Shown: positions 26,383 through 36,001, numbered from the stretch's first letter. The stretch: DNA of 64,000 nt from CATQHS01 sp963422655 (GCA_963422655.1 OY730440.1:496001-560000); one strand, 5' to 3'. Notes: generated by a model from the sequence alone, not told the origin. Made by a program: numbers and translations.

Positions 26383-28332
26383 GTGCTCACGCTGCTCGCT
26401 GCCGACCGGGACGGCGCGACCTCGTCCCCGCTGGCCCAGTCGCTGGCGGCCCAAACCAGCCGCGGCTGGAAACTGGCTCTCATCGGCGAAGCCGCCCCTG
26501 CAACCCTCGAAGGGCGTCTCGAACGCCACGCATCGGCTTCGGACGCCGTCGAGGCCGTAACTGGGAGTGGAAACACGACCGAGGGCTTCGTGGCCATCGC
26601 CGATCTCGACGACCGGCTCCACCCCGACGCCGTCGAGGCTTTCACCGCTGCCTTCAGAGCCTACCCTGAAGCAGTGGCCGCCTTCGCCGACAGCACCGAG
26701 ATGGTGCATGGCCGCCAGCAGCCGGTGCTGCGCCCGGCCTGGAACCCTGACCTGCTGCGCAGCACCCGCTACACCGGTGATCCCTTCGTGGTGACCACGA
26801 CAATGCTACTCGCCGCCGGGGCGGCCGGATGGGATCCGGGCCTCGGCGAGGTCCATCGGTACGACTTGGCACTGCGGGTGAGCGAGCAGGGCGGTCCGGT
26901 GCTGCACCTCGGCGCCGCACTCTCGCACCGTGACCGGCCCTGTCCCACCGACAGCGCTATCGCGGCTGTCGCGGTCCAAGCCCACCTCGACCGCACCGGT
27001 CGACCCGCTCGAGCATCGCCGGGACCGCGGGCCGGCACCGTCGTCTGCGACCCCGACTTCGACGACCCGCCGTCCGCCTCGATCATCATCCCCACCGCAG
27101 CCGCGGCCGACCCCAACGGGCGGCCCTGGATCGAGCATTGCCTGGCCTCGCTGGCCGACACGCAATGGCCCGATGTCGAGACGATCCTGGTAGTTGGGGA
27201 CGAATGCCGCCGCGATCTCACCGCTCTGGCCGCGGCCGCCACCCCCCCGGCTCGGGTGGTGCGCAGCCCGGGCGGGCCGTTCAACTTCTCTACGGCCGTC
27301 AACTGCGGCGCGCTGGCAGCTCGCGGCCGTTTGCTGGTGCTTCTCAACGACGATACCGAGATTCTCGATCCCTCCTGGCTGGCCCGTCTGGCCGTTCACG
27401 CCTCCGACGACGGCGTGGGCGCGGTGGGAGCTCGGTTGCTGTACCCCGACATGACGATCCAACACATCGGCATCGTGTTCGACGACGCTCGCCCTCTGCA
27501 CCCCTTCATGGGCCTGACCACCACCGAGGCGGCCCAGCGGGGCTGGGGGGTGGCCCGCACCGTGACCGCCGTAACCGGAGCCTGCTTGATGACACGCCGT
27601 CGCGAGTTCTTGGCCGTCGGTAGTATGGGCGCCCGGCTCCCGATCGCCTACAATGACGTCGACTTCTGCCTGCGCCTGGCTCGCACCGGGAAGCGAACCG
27701 TGATCGAGCCGGCAGCCACCCTGACTCACCACGAGAGCCGGACGCGGCGCCCCCATGCCGAATTGTGGGAATGGCACCGCTTCGTGGGCCGATGGGGCGA
27801 TGTCGTCGACCCGTGGTACCACCCGGGCTACGTCCGACCTCGCGATCCGGCCGACCCGCGCCGTGATGTAGACCACGAGTTGCCGGCCGAGCCTCCGATG
27901 AACGCCGAGCCCCGGATGGCTGAGGTCGAACCGCGGGTTCACGTCGGCGCCTGGGGCGGGCTGCGGGGGCCCGGTCTCTCGTCCAACCCGACCCGTCTCC
28001 ACCTCGAACAACGCGGGTCCACCCCCGTTAGTGTCGCACCGGTGACGACTTCGGGAATCGACGTGGAGACAGTGCCCGATGGCGAAGATCCCATCGACAG
28101 CAATGAACCCGACCGGCTGCGTCACGAGATCCTGCGGCTGCGTGACGGGCTCGGCGGAGCCAACGCCGTCAACGCCGCGCTCATGACCCGGGTAGCCGAG
28201 CTTGGGGTTCAGGCAGTCGAAATGCGAAACACCCTGGCCGACTACGAGAAAATGACCCGCTTCGAAAAAAAAGTGACCAGATCGGTTGTGCGAGCCATGG
28301 CTGCTGTCTCCCGGCTTTTCCGGCGGCCGTGA
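26383..28332 (+). CDS. Tandem-domain GT2 glycosyltransferase with C-terminal coiled coil
   Basis: 649 residues. Residues ~1-190 look like a degenerate GT2 domain (LTLLAADRDG, FVAIADLDDRLHPDAVEAF). Residues ~225-470 are a well-conserved GT2 domain with SIIIPTAAAADPNGRPW, RLLVLLNDDTEILDPSWL (metal-binding Asp pair) and LPIAYNDVDFCLRLARTGKR. Residues ~570-635 are predicted coiled coil, ending in a basic tail. Two-domain GT2 proteins often extend O-antigen or rhamnan-type chains. A GTG is used as start, 19 bp after the previous stop. Confidence 0.82.
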   Translation: MLTLLAADRDGATSSPLAQSLAAQTSRGWKLALIGEAAPATLEGRLERHASASDAVEAVTGSGNTTEGFVAIADLDDRLHPDAVEAFTAAFRAYPEAVAAFADSTEMVHGRQQPVLRPAWNPDLLRSTRYTGDPFVVTTTMLLAAGAAGWDPGLGEVHRYDLALRVSEQGGPVLHLGAALSHRDRPCPTDSAIAAVAVQAHLDRTGRPARASPGPRAGTVVCDPDFDDPPSASIIIPTAAAADPNGRPWIEHCLASLADTQWPDVETILVVGDECRRDLTALAAAATPPARVVRSPGGPFNFSTAVNCGALAARGRLLVLLNDDTEILDPSWLARLAVHASDDGVGAVGARLLYPDMTIQHIGIVFDDARPLHPFMGLTTTEAAQRGWGVARTVTAVTGACLMTRRREFLAVGSMGARLPIAYNDVDFCLRLARTGKRTVIEPAATLTHHESRTRRPHAELWEWHRFVGRWGDVVDPWYHPGYVRPRDPADPRRDVDHELPAEPPMNAEPRMAEVEPRVHVGAWGGLRGPGLSSNPTRLHLEQRGSTPVSVAPVTTSGIDVETVPDGEDPIDSNEPDRLRHEILRLRDGLGGANAVNAALMTRVAELGVQAVEMRNTLADYEKMTRFEKKVTRSVVRAMAAVSRLFRRP

Positions 28333-28353
28333 GCGGGCCGAAGCCTTGTTCCG

Positions 28354-29355
28354 ATGACCGGACCGGAAGTTGCTCTCGATGGCGTCTCTTTCGACGTGAT
28401 CGTACGCACCCAGGGCCGACGGCCCGGGTCTTTGCGGGAGGCGATGGTCAGCCTCGGCGCCCAGACATTCTCCGACTTCGCGGTCATCGTGGTGGTGCAT
28501 GGCTCATCGGCGATCGCTGCTGCCGTGGAGGCGTCGTTGAGAGAGACAGGGGACCTGCCCGAGCGCTGGTCGGTCCACACCGTTTCGGGCGGGAACAGGG
28601 CTCGGCCTCTCAACGCCGGGCTGGACCGGGCCGGCGGCGACTACGTCACCTTTCTCGACGATGACGACCTCGCCGATCCCGATTGGTTGGTCGCCTTTGC
28701 ACGGGGCGCGGCGGATGCGCCGGGCCAGGTCATCCGGGCGGTGACGAAAACGCAGGACTGGACGACGTTGGGCACCGACGAGCCCCGGGCCCCGACCGGG
28801 GAGATCACCCGTCACTTCGCCCCCAGCTTCGACCTGCTCGCCCACTTTTCCCACAACGAGACCCCCATCTGCTCCATCGCCTTGCCCCGGGCGGCTCTGC
28901 AGCGTCTGGGGCTGCGCTTCGACGAGACCCTCCCGGTGCTCGAGGACTGGGATCTTCTGATGCGGTCCGCATTGGGGGTGGGCGTGCATTCGGTACCGGA
29001 GGCCACCTCTTTGTATCGGCTCCTCGACACGGCCAACGCCAAGGCTGCGGTCGATGAACCCGGCTGGTGCCAGGCGTATGACCGGGTGCTCGGTAAGCTC
29101 TCCGCTGCGCCCGTCGAGCTGCCCGGCGCCGTGGTGGGGAGGCTGGCCGCGGCCCATTTCGCACCGGGGGGCCCACCTCTGGCCGTCGCTATGGGCGAAC
29201 GGCGTTGCCCTGTATCGGATCGAGCTTGTTTCTGCGGCGGTCCGCCCGGTGCCGCCTTGGTCAGCGAGCCGCTTCTGTCCCTCCGTCTGCGAACCCGACG
29301 CCGGATCGGCCGGCTTTTCCGAGCCCCGATCGGCCGGATTCTCCGGAATCGGTGA
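28354..29355 (+). CDS. GT2 glycosyltransferase
   Basis: 333 residues. FDVIVRTQGRRPGSLREAM, RARPLNAGLDRAGGDYVTFL, LDDDDLADPDWLVAF (DxD region) and LPVLEDWDLLMRSAL match inverting GT2 enzymes. The C-terminal 60 residues are basic and less conserved. It sits 21 bp after the preceding GT2 gene and just before the ABC exporter genes. Sugar and acceptor unknown. Confidence 0.85.
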   Translation: MTGPEVALDGVSFDVIVRTQGRRPGSLREAMVSLGAQTFSDFAVIVVVHGSSAIAAAVEASLRETGDLPERWSVHTVSGGNRARPLNAGLDRAGGDYVTFLDDDDLADPDWLVAFARGAADAPGQVIRAVTKTQDWTTLGTDEPRAPTGEITRHFAPSFDLLAHFSHNETPICSIALPRAALQRLGLRFDETLPVLEDWDLLMRSALGVGVHSVPEATSLYRLLDTANAKAAVDEPGWCQAYDRVLGKLSAAPVELPGAVVGRLAAAHFAPGGPPLAVAMGERRCPVSDRACFCGGPPGAALVSEPLLSLRLRTRRRIGRLFRAPIGRILRNR

Positions 29356-29365
29356 CTCACGAGTG

Positions 29366-30181
29366 GTGAAGCTCGCACTGTCACCAGCGACGCGTACCAG
29401 CGCCATACTGATCCGCAGCTTCGCCGAGCGCGAGCGCAAGAGCCTCTACAAGCGCAGCATCCTGGGCTGGTTGTGGTCGCTTCTCGGCCCCCTGATGGCC
29501 GTGGCCGTCTACAGCCTGGTGTTCGGGGTGATCTACCGGGCCCCGCCGCCTGTTACCGCCAATGGCCGAGCCGAGGTCTTCGCCCTGTACCTGTTCTCGG
29601 GCCTGGTGGTGTGGAACGTGTTCACCAACATCGTCACCGGCGCCATGCGCTGGATGATCGACGTGAGCGATCTACGCAAGAAAACCTACTTCCCCACCGA
29701 AACGGCGATCCTGGGAGGAGCCGTCGCCACGTTGCTACAGAGCGGGCTCGAAGCGGTAGTGCTGATCACCATCATGGCCGTACTCGTCAACATCTCGTGG
29801 ACGCTGGTGTTGCTGCCGCTGACCCTGATCCTCACAGCCGGGTTCGGTCTCGGTATCGGCTTCGCAGTAGCGATTCTCAACACCCGCTACCGCGACATCG
29901 GGCACTTGGTCAACATCGCGCTGAGCGTGACATTCTTCTTGGTACCCATCGTGTACACATCCGACATGGTGCCCGACCGAGCCTACGGCCTACCCGTGAG
30001 ACGCATTATGGAACTCAATCCCCTGAACGCGGTGATCGGGGTGACCCGCGACGCTGTCTACTTCCTGCGGACGCCCTCGCCGGGTCAACTGGCTGCGGCC
30101 GCGGTCTGGGCCGCAGTGTCGTCCGTCTCGGGCTGGGTGTACTTCAGGCACCGGTCCATGGAGATGAGCGAGGAACCATGA
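29366..30181 (+). CDS. ABC-2 type polysaccharide export permease (Wzm-like), first pair
   Basis: 271 residues from GTG 29366; an adjacent GTG at 29363 is equally possible. RSFAERERKSLYKRSILGWL is the cytoplasmic amphipathic region typical of Wzm/TagG/RfbA permeases. About six membrane helices follow, including PLMAVAVYSLVFGVIY, AVVLITIMAVLVNISWTLVL and VNIALSVTFFLVPIVYTSDM. Exports lipid-linked glycan together with the ATPase that begins within its final codons (ATGA overlap at 30178). Confidence 0.88.
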   Translation: MKLALSPATRTSAILIRSFAERERKSLYKRSILGWLWSLLGPLMAVAVYSLVFGVIYRAPPPVTANGRAEVFALYLFSGLVVWNVFTNIVTGAMRWMIDVSDLRKKTYFPTETAILGGAVATLLQSGLEAVVLITIMAVLVNISWTLVLLPLTLILTAGFGLGIGFAVAILNTRYRDIGHLVNIALSVTFFLVPIVYTSDMVPDRAYGLPVRRIMELNPLNAVIGVTRDAVYFLRTPSPGQLAAAAVWAAVSSVSGWVYFRHRSMEMSEEP

Positions 30182-30984
30182 GGACGGCGCCGACCGACGA
30201 GAACCGGCTCACCATCTCCGTCATCGACGTCTCCAAGCGCTTCCGGCTCGAGTTCGACCGGCCCAGCTCCATCAAGGAGGCGGTGCTGCGCTTCGGGCGG
30301 CGCGACGTGAGCGACTTCTGGGCGCTGCGCGACATCTCGTTGGCCATCCCCCGGGGCTCGTTCTTCGGCATCGTGGGCCACAACGGCAGCGGCAAGTCGA
30401 CCCTGCTGCGACTCATGGCCGGCATCCATCGCCCCACCACCGGAGAGATCCACACCCGGGGCCGACTGTCGGCTCTGCTGGAGCTCGGATCGGGATTCCA
30501 CACCGATCTGACCGGTAGGGAGAACGTGTTCCTGAACGGGGCCATACTGGGCCTGAACCGGCGGCAGATGGCAGCAGCCATGGACGAGATCGTCGAGTTC
30601 AGCGGCATCGGCGACCAGATCGACGTGCCGGTGAAGATCTACTCGAGCGGCATGTACATGCGCCTCGGTTTCGCCGTGGCCGTCAATGTCGATCCCGAGA
30701 TCCTCCTCATCGACGAGGTGATCGCGGTCGGTGACGAGGATTTCCAGCACAAGTGCATGCGCCACATGGACCAGCTCCGGGCCCGAGGCACCACCATCGT
30801 CGTCGTCTCCCACAACACTGACCTGGTGCGCCGACTCTCCGACACCGTAGGCTGGCTCGACCACGGACGAATGCTCGGCTTGGGCGACCCGGACACGATA
30901 GTCGACGAGTACCTCGATAGCGTTACCGACGGAGGGGAAATGACCCTCACCGACCGGGACTGCTCGCCACCCGAGAGCATCTGA
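30178..30984 (+). CDS. ABC transporter ATP-binding protein for glycan export (Wzt-like), first pair
   Basis: 268 residues. Walker A GHNGSGKST, Q-loop region LLELGSGFHTDLTGRENVFL, signature YSSGMYMRLGFAVAV, Walker B EILLIDEVIAVGDEDF and switch His in VVVSHNTDLVRR are all present. The length excludes a C-terminal carbohydrate-binding domain, so export is probably not tied to a chain-end modification as in the O8/O9a Wzt type. Translationally coupled to its permease. Confidence 0.92.
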   Translation: MRTAPTDENRLTISVIDVSKRFRLEFDRPSSIKEAVLRFGRRDVSDFWALRDISLAIPRGSFFGIVGHNGSGKSTLLRLMAGIHRPTTGEIHTRGRLSALLELGSGFHTDLTGRENVFLNGAILGLNRRQMAAAMDEIVEFSGIGDQIDVPVKIYSSGMYMRLGFAVAVNVDPEILLIDEVIAVGDEDFQHKCMRHMDQLRARGTTIVVVSHNTDLVRRLSDTVGWLDHGRMLGLGDPDTIVDEYLDSVTDGGEMTLTDRDCSPPESI

Positions 30985-30987
30985 GCC

Positions 30988-31698
30988 ATGCCGGAGAAAC
31001 AACCTCGCCTTTCGGTGATCATGCCCTGCTACAACGAAGCGGCCACCCTCGACCGGGCCGTGGGCCGAGTCCTGGCCAGCCCTCACACGTCCGAGCTGAT
31101 CATCGTCGACGACGGCTCCACCGACGGCACCAGCGAAGTCCTGGCCAGCATCGCTCACGAGCGGGTCCGGGTACTGCACCAATCCCCCAACCGAGGCAAA
31201 GGAGCTGCGGTCCGCCGAGGCTTCGCCGAAGCCACCGGCGATCTGGTGATCATTCAGGACGCCGACTTGGAATACGATCCCGACGACTGGGACCTGATCC
31301 TCGAACCGCTGATCCGAGGTAACGCCGACGTGGTGTACGGCTCCCGGTTCCAATCGGGCCAGCCCCGACGGGTGCTCTACTTCTGGCACTACGTCGGCAA
31401 CCGGATCCTCACCACTGCCTCGAATATCTTCACCAACCTGAACCTCACCGATATGGAGACATGCTGCAAGGCCTTCCGGCGCGAGGTGATCCAATCCATC
31501 ACCCTCACCGAGAACCGCTTCGGGATAGAACCCGAAATCACCGCCAAAGTGGCCGTCGGCGGATGGCGAATCTGGGAAGTAGGCATCTCCTACTCGGGAC
31601 GCACCTACGCCGAAGGCAAAAAGATCGGCTGGAAAGACGGCCTGACGGCGCTGTGGTGCATCCTCAAATACGGGATCAGCACCAGGATCGAGGCCTAG
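30988..31698 (+). CDS. GT2 polyprenyl-phosphate hexose synthase (DPM1-like)
   Basis: 236 residues. LSVIMPCYNEAATLDRAV, LIIVDDGSTDGTSEVL, LVIIQDADLEYDPDDW, DMETCCKAFRREVIQS and RFGIEPEITAKVA match dolichyl-phosphate mannose/glucose synthases without a membrane anchor. It would transfer a hexose from GDP-mannose or UDP-glucose to polyprenyl phosphate for the GT-C enzymes of this operon. It starts 3 bp after the ABC ATPase gene. Confidence 0.9.
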   Translation: MPEKQPRLSVIMPCYNEAATLDRAVGRVLASPHTSELIIVDDGSTDGTSEVLASIAHERVRVLHQSPNRGKGAAVRRGFAEATGDLVIIQDADLEYDPDDWDLILEPLIRGNADVVYGSRFQSGQPRRVLYFWHYVGNRILTTASNIFTNLNLTDMETCCKAFRREVIQSITLTENRFGIEPEITAKVAVGGWRIWEVGISYSGRTYAEGKKIGWKDGLTALWCILKYGISTRIEA

Positions 31699-31763
31699 TG
31701 CCTCTAGAGTGCTCCGAGCGCGGGCGGCCGCCGACCATTTATCGAAACGCACCCACCTCTTTG

Positions 31764-33794
31764 ATGCCCTCCCACCGATGGCGATTGCCGTCCTACCCGC
31801 TGGCCGTGCTGGCCGTGCTCGCCGTGCTGGCCGTGCTGGCCGGCCCGGCCACCGCCCAAAGCGCCGAGCCGACCCAGGATCCGGAGACTTCCCCGACCGA
31901 CGATCTCATCTTCACCTTCACGGGAGGAGGCTGGGGTCATGGTGTCGGGATGAGCCAGTTCGGCGCCCTGGGACGGGCCGAAGCCGGGTTCGATCACATC
32001 GAGATTCTCGAGTTCTACTATGACGGTACCGAGGTGGTCACCGACCCCACTTTGGTGGACGACGATATCGACGTGCTGGTATCGATCGACTCCTCGACCA
32101 CTTTCGAACCGTCCGGACCGGTGACCGTGGCCATAGACGGATACGACATCGGCTCGACCCAGAATTCGCTGACCGTCACCCGAGGTGACGGTGGATGGGT
32201 GATCTCCGACAGCGACGGGTCATGGTGCAGCGGGTGGTGCCGCGGTTCACTGCTCACCGTGAGCTTCACCGAGGGCGAGCCGGTGGCAGTGTCGAGCGGG
32301 TACGCCTACGGGTACGGGCAGCTTCAACTCGTACCGGCCGCGAGCGGCGGACCAAGGTGTGGCACGGACTCGGATCGCTACTGCGTAGTCATCGGCGACA
32401 TGACCATGCAGCAGTACCTGTACGGGGTGGACGAGATCTATTCGCATTGGCACCCCGAGGCCTTGGCCGCTCAAGCCATTGTCAGCCGCAGCTACTCGGT
32501 GGCCAGGTCGAACCAACGGGCCCACTGGACCAGCCCGTTCGAGCTCTACGACTACGGGGACCAGACCTACCGGGGCTGGATGCCCGAAACCACCGACGGT
32601 GCACCGGTGGAGTGGATCGGTGCCGTCGACAGCACCGACGGCACCGTCATCGTCCATCCCGAGCCAGAGCCCGGCCCCGAAAACACCAGCCCCGAAGGCG
32701 ACGGGTACGTGATAACCGCATTCTTCTCGTCATCGAATGGGGGCCATACGGCATCATCGGAAGAGCCTTGGACTAAACCACTCCCCTACCTGGTGCCCAA
32801 ACCCGATCCCTACGACGCCGCCCCCGACCCTGACGGGGCGCCGCAGAATCCCTTCCGTTCCTGGACCCGCCACTACACCGCCACCGACCTCAGCCGCTGG
32901 CTGGCCGATTACCCCCACGCCGATCTCGATGTGGGTCTGATCAGCCAGCTCACCATCGAGGGGTTAGGCCCCTCGGGCCGGATCGACGATGCCCTGGTCA
33001 CTCTGACCGGCACGGACCGCACCCTGGAAGTCCGCGATGACGACGGCAACCCCTACGGGTATCGGTTTTTCAAGGCCATATTCATCGGCTGTCAAGCCAC
33101 GCCCGAGTGTTCGGAGATACACACGACCAAGCTCTGGGTCACCACATCGGGCACCGCACCCCCAGATCCCGACCCCATGGCAACAGCCGCGACGGTGCCG
33201 CCGATCCCAAGCTCAGCTCCTGCCTTCACCGATGTGATCGAAGATGCTTACTACGCCCAACCCGTGGCCTGGATGGTGGCCAACAACATCACCACCGGCA
33301 CCACCCCCACCACCTACTCCCCCCGAAAACCCGTCACCCGAGCCCAAATAGCCACCTTCCTATGGCGCCTCGCTGGCAGCCCCGATGCCAACCAGCCCGC
33401 CACCGCCTTCACCGATGTGATCGAAGATGCTTACTACGCCCAACCCGTGGCCTGGATGGTGGCCAACAACATCACCACCGGCACCACCCCCACCACCTAC
33501 TCCCCCCGAAAACCCGTCACCCGAGCCCAAATAGCCACCTTCCTATGGCGCCTCGCCGCCAGCCCCACCAGCAAAATACCAATCGCCTTCGACGATGTCT
33601 CCCCCGACGCCAACTACGCCCAACCTGTGGCCTGGATGGTGGCCAACAACATCACCACCGGCACCACCCCCACCACCTACTCCCCCCGAAAACCCGTCAC
33701 CCGAGCCCAAATAGCCACCTTCCTATGGCGCCTCGCCGCCAACCCCGACGCCTTCGCGTCCGGGGCTGAACTACCCCCTTCGATGCGTCTGTAG
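31764..33794 (+). CDS. Secreted SpoIID/LytB-domain protein with three C-terminal SLH repeats
   Basis: 676 residues from ATG 31764. Signal peptide residues 1-32 have a core of repeated LAV triplets ending GPATAQS. The SpoIID domain spans ~45-430: GGGWGHGVGMSQFGALGRAE, MQQYLYGVDEIYSHWHPEAL and AAQAIVSRSYSVARSNQ. A Pro/Thr linker leads to three SLH modules (~490-665), each with YYAQPVAWMVANNITTGTTP and VTRAQIATFLWRLA. SpoIID proteins cut peptidoglycan glycan strands; SLH modules bind cell-wall polymers. Its place inside a glycan operon suggests it works on, or is held by, the polymer exported here. Confidence 0.9.
   Translation: MPSHRWRLPSYPLAVLAVLAVLAVLAGPATAQSAEPTQDPETSPTDDLIFTFTGGGWGHGVGMSQFGALGRAEAGFDHIEILEFYYDGTEVVTDPTLVDDDIDVLVSIDSSTTFEPSGPVTVAIDGYDIGSTQNSLTVTRGDGGWVISDSDGSWCSGWCRGSLLTVSFTEGEPVAVSSGYAYGYGQLQLVPAASGGPRCGTDSDRYCVVIGDMTMQQYLYGVDEIYSHWHPEALAAQAIVSRSYSVARSNQRAHWTSPFELYDYGDQTYRGWMPETTDGAPVEWIGAVDSTDGTVIVHPEPEPGPENTSPEGDGYVITAFFSSSNGGHTASSEEPWTKPLPYLVPKPDPYDAAPDPDGAPQNPFRSWTRHYTATDLSRWLADYPHADLDVGLISQLTIEGLGPSGRIDDALVTLTGTDRTLEVRDDDGNPYGYRFFKAIFIGCQATPECSEIHTTKLWVTTSGTAPPDPDPMATAATVPPIPSSAPAFTDVIEDAYYAQPVAWMVANNITTGTTPTTYSPRKPVTRAQIATFLWRLAGSPDANQPATAFTDVIEDAYYAQPVAWMVANNITTGTTPTTYSPRKPVTRAQIATFLWRLAASPTSKIPIAFDDVSPDANYAQPVAWMVANNITTGTTPTTYSPRKPVTRAQIATFLWRLAANPDAFASGAELPPSMRL
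33225..33760 (+). repeat. Three near-identical SLH-encoding direct repeats
   Basis: Units begin near 33225, 33408 and 33588, with spacings of 183 and 180 bp. The roughly 120-bp core (ACGCCCAACC ... TTCCTATGGCGCCTCG) is almost identical in all three, including at silent positions. This indicates recent duplication or ongoing gene conversion. Confidence 0.95.
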
Positions 33795-33810
33795 ACACGG
33801 GCTGACAACC

Positions 33811-35214
33811 ATGTCCGCCAACCAGAACTATTACGCTCCAGTCATGCCCAGCCATCCTGTTGCGCTCCCGACCAGGCCGGCCCCGAACCCAGGCCGGCCC
33901 GCGCCGATGCTACGGCGTCTAGGGTTCCGCTATCTCCACCTGATCGACGCCGTAACCCTGTTCGGACTCATGGCCGCCATCACCGTGGCCCGATTCGGAT
34001 TGGATTGGCCCACCTATCCGCTCCCGCACTACATAGTGGGTTTCGCCATCGCCGTGGCCATACACATGACGGTGTACTACTTCGGGGGGTTGTATGAGTA
34101 CGAGCAAAGGCTGGGCCGCCCCCCCTGGCTGCCCCGCGCCACCATGCTCACCGCTATCGCCGTGGGCGTCTCCGCAGCGACAGCGTTGCTGACGGAACGC
34201 TACCTGATGCCTCGGGCCAACTTGGTGGTGCTGATGTTGGGGGCCAGCCTGCTCGTCGCTTTCAACCGGTGGGTGGCCCGATCGGTGCGGTCCCGGCGCT
34301 TCGGCCGGCCTCAGGTCCTGCTGGTCGGAACCCCCGACGACACCAAGCCGGCTCATCGCCATCTCACCGAATCCGAGCCCGGCATCCGCCCCGTGGGCCA
34401 GACTTCGGACTTCGGTCGCATATCCACCAAAGTCAACCGGACGAAGGCCACCGACGTCTTGTTGATCACCGGAGGATCGCTAAACGAGATCTACCCCGAA
34501 CCCCTCGGTGAACTGGAGCGGCGCCTTATCGCTGTGTACCAGCGCGTCACCCCTTCCGACACCCTCATGGGGCTCCAGCGAACCCGCCAGATCGCAGGCA
34601 TGCCCTTCGTGGCCCTCCGCACCCACGCCATACCTCGGCACCGTCTCCGGTTCAAACGGCTCCTGGATTTGGTGTACCTCGTGGCGATGGCTCCCTTCGC
34701 CATTCCACTGATAGGCGCGGTTGCCGTCGTCGTGCGGATCCGGGCTGGCCGGGGCATCTTTTATCGCCAGATACGGGTCGGTTATCGGGCTCAACCCTTC
34801 ACGATGCTGAAGTTTCGCACCATGGTCGAAGACGCCGAGTCCGCCAGCGGGCCGGTTCTGGCCAATTCCAGCGATCCCAGGGTCGTTTCCGGACTGGCCT
34901 GGTTGCGCCACTCCCGTCTAGACGAGCTACCCCAACTGTGGAACGTGGCCACCGGCGAGATGTCGATAGTCGGCCCTCGAGCTGAGCGGCCCGAGATGGT
35001 AACCGGCTTCGAGAAGCTGATCCCCGGATACAACCGTCGCCACGACACCCCTCCCGGTATCACCGGCTTGGCCCAGACTCAGGGCCATTACCAGACCGAC
35101 GCCAACTACAAGATCGGCCACGATCTGCAATACATCGTGAACTGGTCTCCGATTCTCGATCTCGAGTTGATGGCAAAGGGCCTGATCGTCATGGCCCGCC
35201 GTTCGGGCCGGTAA
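33811..35214 (+). CDS. Polyprenyl glycosylphosphotransferase (initiating sugar transferase, WbaP/WcaJ-like)
   Basis: 467 residues. An N-terminal region of four to five membrane helices (~45-160) is followed by a nucleotide-binding-like central domain (RPQVLLVGTPDDT). The catalytic sugar-transferase domain begins RLRFKRLLDLVYLVAMAPFA. Motifs are IFYRQIRVGYRAQPFTMLKF, LRHSRLDELPQLWNV, SIVGPRAERPEMV and the terminal PGITGLAQTQG. It transfers a hexose-1-phosphate from an NDP-sugar to undecaprenyl phosphate, the first step of glycan assembly. Last gene of the long plus-strand operon. Confidence 0.92.
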   Translation: MSANQNYYAPVMPSHPVALPTRPAPNPGRPAPMLRRLGFRYLHLIDAVTLFGLMAAITVARFGLDWPTYPLPHYIVGFAIAVAIHMTVYYFGGLYEYEQRLGRPPWLPRATMLTAIAVGVSAATALLTERYLMPRANLVVLMLGASLLVAFNRWVARSVRSRRFGRPQVLLVGTPDDTKPAHRHLTESEPGIRPVGQTSDFGRISTKVNRTKATDVLLITGGSLNEIYPEPLGELERRLIAVYQRVTPSDTLMGLQRTRQIAGMPFVALRTHAIPRHRLRFKRLLDLVYLVAMAPFAIPLIGAVAVVVRIRAGRGIFYRQIRVGYRAQPFTMLKFRTMVEDAESASGPVLANSSDPRVVSGLAWLRHSRLDELPQLWNVATGEMSIVGPRAERPEMVTGFEKLIPGYNRRHDTPPGITGLAQTQGHYQTDANYKIGHDLQYIVNWSPILDLELMAKGLIVMARRSGR

Positions 35215-35257
35215 GACCCGACCCGGCGTCGGCGCTTACATCAGGCAGCAGGATCGC

Positions 35258-36001
35258 TCATCGGGTAGAGATGGCGGACATATAGGCGGACGTAACTCGA
35301 TCCGGTTCGCCCTGCATGCGGATCAACCCCTTGTCCAACCATATGACCCGCCCGCAGGTGCTGGTGATCTCGGCCATATTGTGGGTGACGAGAACTACCA
35401 GACCCGACTCGGCTCGGATCTCGTCTATGCGCTCCCGGCTGCGCTCCTGAAATTCTTGGTCGCCTACGGCCAGCACTTCGTCGATCAGTAGCACCTCCGG
35501 TCTCCACGCGGTGGCGATGGCGAAGCCGAGTCGGGCCCTCATACCCGACGAGTAAGTGCGCATGGGCCGGTCGATGGCGTCGCTCAAACCCGAGAAATCG
35601 ATGATGGCGCCGGTTCGTTCGCTCACTTCGGCCCGGCTGAATCCCAGAGCCAGTCCCCCGATCATGATGTTGCGTCGACCCGAGAGCGCCGGTCGCAGCG
35701 CCGCCGTAACCCCCAGCAGGGTGGGCCGAGAGCGGGCCATGACCCTTCCCGACTCGAGGGGCAGCAGGCCGGTCATGGCTGCCAGCAGGGTGGACTTGCC
35801 CGATCCGTTAGGTCCGATGAGCCCCACCGTCTCACCACTGTGGAAGTCGTAGGTCACGCCCTGCACTGCCCGCACGGTCCGGTAGCGACGCTGGACCCGA
35901 CCCCGAGCGAAGAGTCCCTTGAGCCCGACAGACGCGTCCTCATAGACCCGGTAGAAGACGTGGACGTCCTCGAGGCTCACGATAGCGGAGGAACCGGTCA
36001 T
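35258..36001 (-). CDS. ABC transporter ATP-binding protein for glycan export (Wzt-like), second pair
   Basis: 247 residues from ATG 36001. Walker A GPNGSGKST, signature YSSGMRARLGFAIA, Walker B EVLLIDEVLAVGDQEF and switch His in LVTHNMAEITS are intact. The N-terminal HVFYRVYEDASVGLKGLFA is typical of RfbB/TagH-type ATPases. No C-terminal carbohydrate-binding domain. Overlaps its permease gene by 4 bp and converges on the sugar-transferase gene. Confidence 0.92.
   Translation of the reverse strand: MTGSSAIVSLEDVHVFYRVYEDASVGLKGLFARGRVQRRYRTVRAVQGVTYDFHSGETVGLIGPNGSGKSTLLAAMTGLLPLESGRVMARSRPTLLGVTAALRPALSGRRNIMIGGLALGFSRAEVSERTGAIIDFSGLSDAIDRPMRTYSSGMRARLGFAIATAWRPEVLLIDEVLAVGDQEFQERSRERIDEIRAESGLVVLVTHNMAEITSTCGRVIWLDKGLIRMQGEPDRVTSAYMSAISTR

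Noticed and set aside
33225..33760. Regular repeats considered as a CRISPR-like array
   Set aside because: The repeats are about 180 bp, translate in frame to SLH modules and have no short repeat/unique spacer pattern.
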